From an uncultured Nitrospinaceae bacterium (GTDB lineage Bacteria; Nitrospinota; Nitrospinia; Nitrospinales; VA-1): a stretch of DNA of 11,079 nucleotides. Positions within the stretch are counted from its first letter, which is position 1. Every line of letters starts with the position of its first letter. Both the position numbers and the translations under genes were made by a program. Location: positions 1 to 11,079 of the forward strand of contig CALJGH010000048.1 in assembly GCA_938073925.1 (NCBI GenBank). The letters are read 5' to 3'. Below, one piece after another: positions 7,521 through 11,079 of this stretch. Under the pieces are notes generated by a model, which was given only the letters and a program-made list of their open reading frames with translations, had not been told where the DNA came from and did not search any database.

Positions 7521-7568
7521 CTGGAGGGAAGGAGGGGATATAAAAATTTCCGAGGTTTCACTTTAAGT

Positions 7569-7599
7569 AGTATAACAAAGCTGAGATCATTAAATACAA
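7569..7599 (-). promoter_or_regulatory. Putative murJ-thrH promoter with extended -10
   Basis: On the minus strand TGTTATACT (7569-7577) is an extended -10 element with TATACT matching 5 of 6. A weak -35, TTGTAT (7594-7599), lies 19 bases upstream, which an extended -10 would tolerate. The predicted start near 7562 gives a leader of about 40 bases to the murJ ATG. Confidence 0.45.
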
Positions 7600-7624
7600 A
7601 AAAATGCTACTACTATCAGCATAA

Positions 7625-7658
7625 TATAATAGGAAAATATATAAAAATGGAGCTGTAA
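7625..7658 (+). promoter_or_regulatory. Putative promoter and ribosome binding site of the 182-residue protein gene
   Basis: A perfect TATAAT lies at 7625-7630 without a recognisable -35 box, in AT-rich DNA. GGAG (7649-7652), 6 bases before a GTG, is the ribosome binding site that fixes the start at 7659. The predicted leader is only about 20 bases. Confidence 0.4.
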
Positions 7659-8207
7659 GTGCCCAAATTTAAATTACGAGCTAAAGATCAGGTTGTCTTT
7701 GACAAGATCACGGAGGCCTATGAAAAAACTGAAATTGTTCAGAGGCAACGGCAATTAACCGCAGGCCGCTGGGACTTTGTTGTGTTTGGTGCTTCTGAAA
7801 AAAACCAAACCGTTTTCAGAGAAGGGTTCGCTGAACACGCTACCATTAAACGCGCACCTATTTATATTGCCTCTCTGGCGCAATCGGGTTTGACCAATGT
7901 TAATGGGATTCCGATTGAAGAATTTATTGAAGAAGATGTGCCGGAGAAATATCAGGGGTTGGAAATTGTCCAGGTCGACCCTTTGCGACCTCTGAACATC
8001 ATAAAAAAGGACAAATACTCTGGTAAAAAAAGTGAAGATAAAATTTGCAAGGAATATGAAGCGGCTAATATTGCTATTATCCGCTCTCCACATGAATCGG
8101 ATTGGATGATTTCCGTGATGAAATATTTGAATGAATGCGACCAGAACTTTCCCGATTCGGTCCAGCAAATATTTTTGGGACGAACAGCCCCCTATAAATT
8201 AAACTGA
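7659..8207 (+). CDS. Uncharacterised 182-residue protein
   Basis: I do not recognise this family. The protein is soluble, has no signal peptide or membrane segment, and is rich in charged residues. Visible parts are a Lys/Arg-rich start, TAGRWDFVVFG (34-44), a hydrophobic strand-like PIYIASLAQSGL (67-78), an acidic stretch IEEFIEEDVPEKYQGLEIVQVD (86-107), a Lys-rich linker (115-128) and a C-terminal part with ANIAIIRSPHESDWMISVMKYL. The only two Cys residues lie in the C-terminal half. It starts with GTG behind a GGAG ribosome binding site. It stands alone, divergent from murJ and converging on the acetyltransferase gene with a 4-base gap, so context says little about its role. A 137-codon open frame on the other strand is Phe-rich and looks like a shadow. 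I am confident that it is a gene and have no functional call. Confidence 0.8.
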   Translation: MPKFKLRAKDQVVFDKITEAYEKTEIVQRQRQLTAGRWDFVVFGASEKNQTVFREGFAEHATIKRAPIYIASLAQSGLTNVNGIPIEEFIEEDVPEKYQGLEIVQVDPLRPLNIIKKDKYSGKKSEDKICKEYEAANIAIIRSPHESDWMISVMKYLNECDQNFPDSVQQIFLGRTAPYKLN

Positions 8208-8211
8208 AATG

Positions 8212-8673
8212 TTAGTTCAGGCCTTCCTTCTCGTAAACCACATAACCTGAGTCGGTCATGCCAAGGGCCGCGTAGGTGTTTTTTCCGGACAAATTGTTTT
8301 GCATGACATATAGGCGCAGGGCTTTCACCTCTGGGTTGTTTCGTGCCAGTTTTTCTACATGATCAAACATGGTACGAAAAACTCCTTTTCCTCTGTGTTC
8401 TGGTTGCACGTAAACGCTTTGAAACCACCACATAATCCCATTTCTCCAATCACTCCATTCATGAGTGATCATGGTTTGCCCTATAACTTGCCCATTTAAT
8501 TTCGCTATAAAATAATGACACTCATCTCTATCTAAGGCATTTGCTATACCCGAAGCTAGTGTTTCGGGGTTAAGTTGTATGTCTTCGGTTTCTTTGGCAA
8601 GAGCCTGATTGAATTCGACGATAACGGGTATATCGGATTTGACGGCTTTTCTTATTTTTATGTCATTAGGCAT
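8212..8673 (-). CDS. GNAT-family N-acetyltransferase
   Basis: Predicted cytoplasmic acetyltransferase that moves an acetyl group from acetyl-CoA to an unknown amine. Its 153 residues form one GNAT domain. The N-terminal IKIRKAVKSDIPVIVEFNQ (5-23) is the first strand and helix. The acetyl-CoA binding motif A is SVYVQPEHRGKGVFRTMFDH, with the pyrophosphate loop EHRGKG. The late motif LRLYVMQNN with the following YAALGM completes the fold. The stretch EWSDWRNGIMWWFQ before motif A is typical of one common uncharacterised GNAT subgroup. The ATG lies 5 bases after the stop of the 611-residue gene, and I see no clear Shine-Dalgarno, so coupled translation is likely. Co-transcription suggests a shared process, but these enzymes are often incidental neighbours. 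The substrate cannot be told from sequence. Confidence 0.9.
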   Translation of the reverse strand: MPNDIKIRKAVKSDIPVIVEFNQALAKETEDIQLNPETLASGIANALDRDECHYFIAKLNGQVIGQTMITHEWSDWRNGIMWWFQSVYVQPEHRGKGVFRTMFDHVEKLARNNPEVKALRLYVMQNNLSGKNTYAALGMTDSGYVVYEKEGLN

Positions 8674-8678
8674 AGAAC

Positions 8679-10514
8679 TTATAAATCTTGAATAAATCGT
8701 TTTGCATAAGAGCGTATATCTTTTCCATTTAAAACATGGAAACGCCTTACTTTTTCTATTGTCTGATTGGAAAAGCGTTTAAGGGGTATATGAATGATCT
8801 TTTTTCCATAGCGACGAGCCAGGCGACGCCATGCCATTTGTGGAGAACAAGGTGAAACCACAGTGATATTTTTTTCACGGGAATGAAAAAAAGCCGCTTC
8901 TAAAAGTTTTTCTTCCAGAGTTTCCGAAAACCGTAGACGTGGGTCCTGCCAGATATCGAGAATAGGGCGGGGTGGGAAAAGCATCATGCAACCGCCGTAA
9001 TTAGCTTGTCCTATTCCCGGGCCGATCAGATTTTCCATATACTCCGTTGCATAAAAACAGAGTGTGGACTCATCTTTATGTTCTGCATACCAGGTCTGCC
9101 GCCAGTTATATCGACTTGGGTCGGGTTCGGGATCAAACAGAAAAACGATGATTTCAACTTCGCCGCGTGAGGGAGGAATTTCTTTCACGTAAATATCGCC
9201 TGTATACCAATGCCGAAGTGTATCGCGAATATCAATTCCATCTTTGACCGATGAGGTGAACTTTTCTGTCCTTGCCAGATCATGGCCTAGCAGAAGTCGA
9301 GTTTGCTCGCGAACATGAGTATTGAGGTTTTCTATTTTTTCATCTTCTGGCGGCCAGGAACATTGCCCGTGCGGATCCCATTTATGTTTCCAGTTTTGTT
9401 TTTTGTCTAAATCAGGTTCTGGCTTTAAATCCAATGTCCGCCACTCGAACTGAGTTTCTAGAAGACGATTCTTCATTCCTGTGGGCGTAGAATCTTCTGC
9501 GTCGAAAACTCCCTTGTCTATTCCCAAGGATATGGTATCGGAGCCATCAATATCAGATTCATCAAATGGATAGTCTCTCGCAGCTTCGAGAACGGAAATG
9601 GCAAAAGGATCACCGCCAAATTGTTTTGCCGAGTTGACCAGAGTGTAGAGATCAGGCAACAACCTCGATTCCATAAGCGTCAGGTTTCGCAAATATTGTA
9701 AGAGTATCTGGAATGTTTGCGAAGTAAGATTGTGATAACGAATTTTATGTTTTTTTAGAAATAGGTCGCGTGCGCGCAATAAAATTTCTTTAACCCCATC
9801 TATTGGAGCGTTACTGTCCGCTCGCATTTCCTGACGTTTTTTTTCATAAAGATAAGTGATGAAAGGAAACTCGGTTAGTGCAAAAAACAAGGTATTTTTA
9901 TCGACACGGTTGAGAGAAGGTGTGGCGATACCATCTGCTGGCTTTTTGTACTGCTTGCGTTCATCGAAGGCTTCTTTTATCCAAGGCCAATCAAGGACTG
10001 AACAAATGACTAGTATATTGGAAAAATCCATTTCAAGGCAGTGAAGCTGGTAGGCCATCCAATAAGCACGCCAATAATGTTGTGATTTCTCTTCAGGTCG
10101 CTTTAGAGTTAAAAGTAACGTGCTTGCGAATTTTTCATATGAGACTTTTTGCAAAGAAAAAGTATCGGGAAAATGAGTATGCCTGGTTTCATAATTAGAG
10201 GTGCTCCAGTCGATAAAGCGGCGGGCAATGCCTTCTTGCTTTGCAACCCGCAAGCCAGAGATGATGGGCTGGCTGGGATCTATTGGTACATAATTAAGTG
10301 ACCCTTCTGGTTCCAGTTGTGTAGCCAATGTGATTTGCGGGAGCAAATCAATGCCTTCTTCCACAGAACTCTGAAATTCGGGAGGCAGGGCAACCGCAAG
10401 ACAGTCGCATTTTGTTGATAAAATACGATTCCTGATTTCCCTAGCAAAACTTCCACTGCCGTGAACGGCAGGAAGAAATCGAACACGATCACTAAGTCTA
10501 AAAATTTTGTCCAT
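8679..10514 (-). CDS. 611-residue protein with TraB/ChaN/DUF5682-like N-terminal half, MoxR partner
   Basis: No exact family is recognised. The first 185 residues resemble the TraB/ChaN/DUF5682 type. RFLPAVHGSGSFAREI (12-27) matches the xHGxGSxA opening of DUF5682, CDCLAVALPPEFQ (37-49) the following hydrophobic strand and PPE, and YVPID then GIARRFIDW (75-103) the second strand pair. Last, MAYQLHCLEMDFSNILVICSVLDWPWI (153-179) falls where relatives have a VVxGxxH motif, with Asp175 in place of the His. Residues 195-340 are helical. The C-terminal part (350-611) has GEVEIIVFLFDPEPDP (451-466), then MMLFPPRP (510-517) and ITVVSPCSPQMAWRRLARRYGKKIIHIP (550-577), and looks like a separate globular domain. 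No signal peptide or membrane segment is visible. The ATG lies 9 bases after the AAA+ gene, without a clear ribosome binding site. The tight link to a MoxR ATPase is the main functional clue, and the fold call is from memory. Confidence 0.75.
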   Translation of the reverse strand: MDKIFRLSDRVRFLPAVHGSGSFAREIRNRILSTKCDCLAVALPPEFQSSVEEGIDLLPQITLATQLEPEGSLNYVPIDPSQPIISGLRVAKQEGIARRFIDWSTSNYETRHTHFPDTFSLQKVSYEKFASTLLLTLKRPEEKSQHYWRAYWMAYQLHCLEMDFSNILVICSVLDWPWIKEAFDERKQYKKPADGIATPSLNRVDKNTLFFALTEFPFITYLYEKKRQEMRADSNAPIDGVKEILLRARDLFLKKHKIRYHNLTSQTFQILLQYLRNLTLMESRLLPDLYTLVNSAKQFGGDPFAISVLEAARDYPFDESDIDGSDTISLGIDKGVFDAEDSTPTGMKNRLLETQFEWRTLDLKPEPDLDKKQNWKHKWDPHGQCSWPPEDEKIENLNTHVREQTRLLLGHDLARTEKFTSSVKDGIDIRDTLRHWYTGDIYVKEIPPSRGEVEIIVFLFDPEPDPSRYNWRQTWYAEHKDESTLCFYATEYMENLIGPGIGQANYGGCMMLFPPRPILDIWQDPRLRFSETLEEKLLEAAFFHSREKNITVVSPCSPQMAWRRLARRYGKKIIHIPLKRFSNQTIEKVRRFHVLNGKDIRSYAKRFIQDL

Positions 10515-10523
10515 ATCGAGGAT

Positions 10524-11079
10524 TTATTTATCGCTATCTGGGTGCAATGGATTGTCATCGTTAAAAAAGAAATCGCCGAGTCCCATGGGCATTCTCTCGT
10601 CTTGGAGAGACCTTTGGTTTCTGGCAGCAAGACTATCCAAGTCGAGCGCGTCATCTCCTAACACCTTGCTGACCGCTTCCTGCCAGAACTCATCTTTGGA
10701 AAGCGGATGACCTGCTTCTTGACTCAGACGTTTTAAGGCGTATTGCAGTATATGAATTCCATCTCTGGGAGAAAACTCTAAATCCAATTGATGAGATTTT
10801 TGTAGAAATTCGACAGTCATTTTTAAAAGCTCTTCTTCAGAAAACGGTAGATGATATCGCAGGATTTCCAATTCATCGGCGTAGCTAGGCATACTCATAT
10901 TTAAAGTCGGTTGCAGTCGCGAAAGGATGTAGTCAGGTATCTCAAAAGTAGACTCGTCATTATTCATGGTGACGCAGGTACGGAAATCTTGATGGGCATG
11001 AATTTGTATGCCCGCGATAATAGATTCTACATAGCGTCGATGATCCAGCAAGGGGGCGAGAGAAGCCCAGCTTTTTTCA
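10524..11079 (-). CDS. MoxR-type AAA+ ATPase, C-terminal part (gene runs off the right edge)
   Basis: Only the last 184 codons are visible. The frame stays open to the window edge, reading EKSWASLAP before LLDHRRYVESIIAG, so the TTG at 11051 is internal and not the start. The visible part covers the second half of the AAA+ core: LLDHRRYVESII, the strand FRTCVTMNND with the sensor-1 Asn, and IPDYILSRLQPTL with the likely arginine finger in SRL. It continues with the lid helices MPSYADELEILRYHLPF and a helical C-terminal region. An acidic, flexible tail ends the protein. Walker A and B motifs would lie outside the window. MoxR-type ATPases act as chaperone-like remodelers, usually with a partner protein encoded beside them. 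Here the partner is likely the 611-residue protein, whose ATG follows after 9 bases. The family call is firm and the substrate unknown. Confidence 0.88.
   Translation of the reverse strand, partial: EKSWASLAPLLDHRRYVESIIAGIQIHAHQDFRTCVTMNNDESTFEIPDYILSRLQPTLNMSMPSYADELEILRYHLPFSEEELLKMTVEFLQKSHQLDLEFSPRDGIHILQYALKRLSQEAGHPLSKDEFWQEAVSKVLGDDALDLDSLAARNQRSLQDERMPMGLGDFFFNDDNPLHPDSDK

Noticed and set aside
7755..8168. 137-codon minus-strand open frame opposite the 182-residue protein gene
   Set aside because: It is Phe- and Arg-rich, has no ribosome binding site and lies wholly within the better-supported plus-strand gene, so it is a shadow frame.
10280..10654. 124-codon minus-strand frame spanning the ATPase/611-residue gene junction
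   Set aside because: It overlaps two well-supported genes in another frame and has no recognisable motif.
10524..11051. Complete 175-codon gene starting at a TTG
   Set aside because: The frame stays open to the window edge and the upstream residues continue the AAA+ family pattern, so the TTG is internal to a larger gene.

Overview
This window comes from a Gram-negative bacterium. It carries an outer-membrane SlyB-type lipoprotein, a periplasmic c-type cytochrome fused to an iron permease, and the lipid II flippase MurJ. The DNA is moderately AT-rich and genes are tightly packed on both strands. The phylum cannot be fixed from the sequence. The mix of genes would fit a marine lineage such as Nitrospinota or a proteobacterium, but that is a guess. 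No rRNA, tRNA, CRISPR array, insertion sequence or phage gene was seen.

Left part (1-2808): a minus-strand gene encodes a 711-residue cytochrome c/FTR1 iron permease. It is followed upstream by a 556-base non-coding gap. The gap holds a good Fur-box-like dyad lying on a sigma70-type promoter for the permease, so iron-repressed expression is likely. Nearer the next gene it holds short inverted repeats and a 13-base direct repeat with a 20-base period.

Middle left (2809-5308): three plus-strand genes sit 12 and 7 bases apart and are probably one transcript. They encode a SlyB-like glycine-zipper lipoprotein, an M32 metallocarboxypeptidase and a small membrane protein with a zinc ribbon and an SH3b domain. 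This run converges, with a 7-base gap, on a minus-strand pair: murJ followed by thrH (a phosphoserine phosphatase/homoserine phosphotransferase).

Middle right (7521-8207): a 138-base divergent promoter region separates murJ from a plus-strand gene for a 182-residue protein I do not recognise. That gene starts with GTG behind a clear ribosome binding site.

Right part (8212-11079): a compact minus-strand operon runs from beyond the right edge. It encodes the C-terminal part of a MoxR-type AAA+ ATPase, a 611-residue protein whose N-terminal half resembles the TraB/ChaN/DUF5682 type of protein, and a GNAT acetyltransferase, with gaps of 9 and 5 bases. A MoxR ATPase next to such a protein is the best candidate here for a poorly described system. 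Its other parts, such as a VWA protein, would lie beyond the right edge if they exist.
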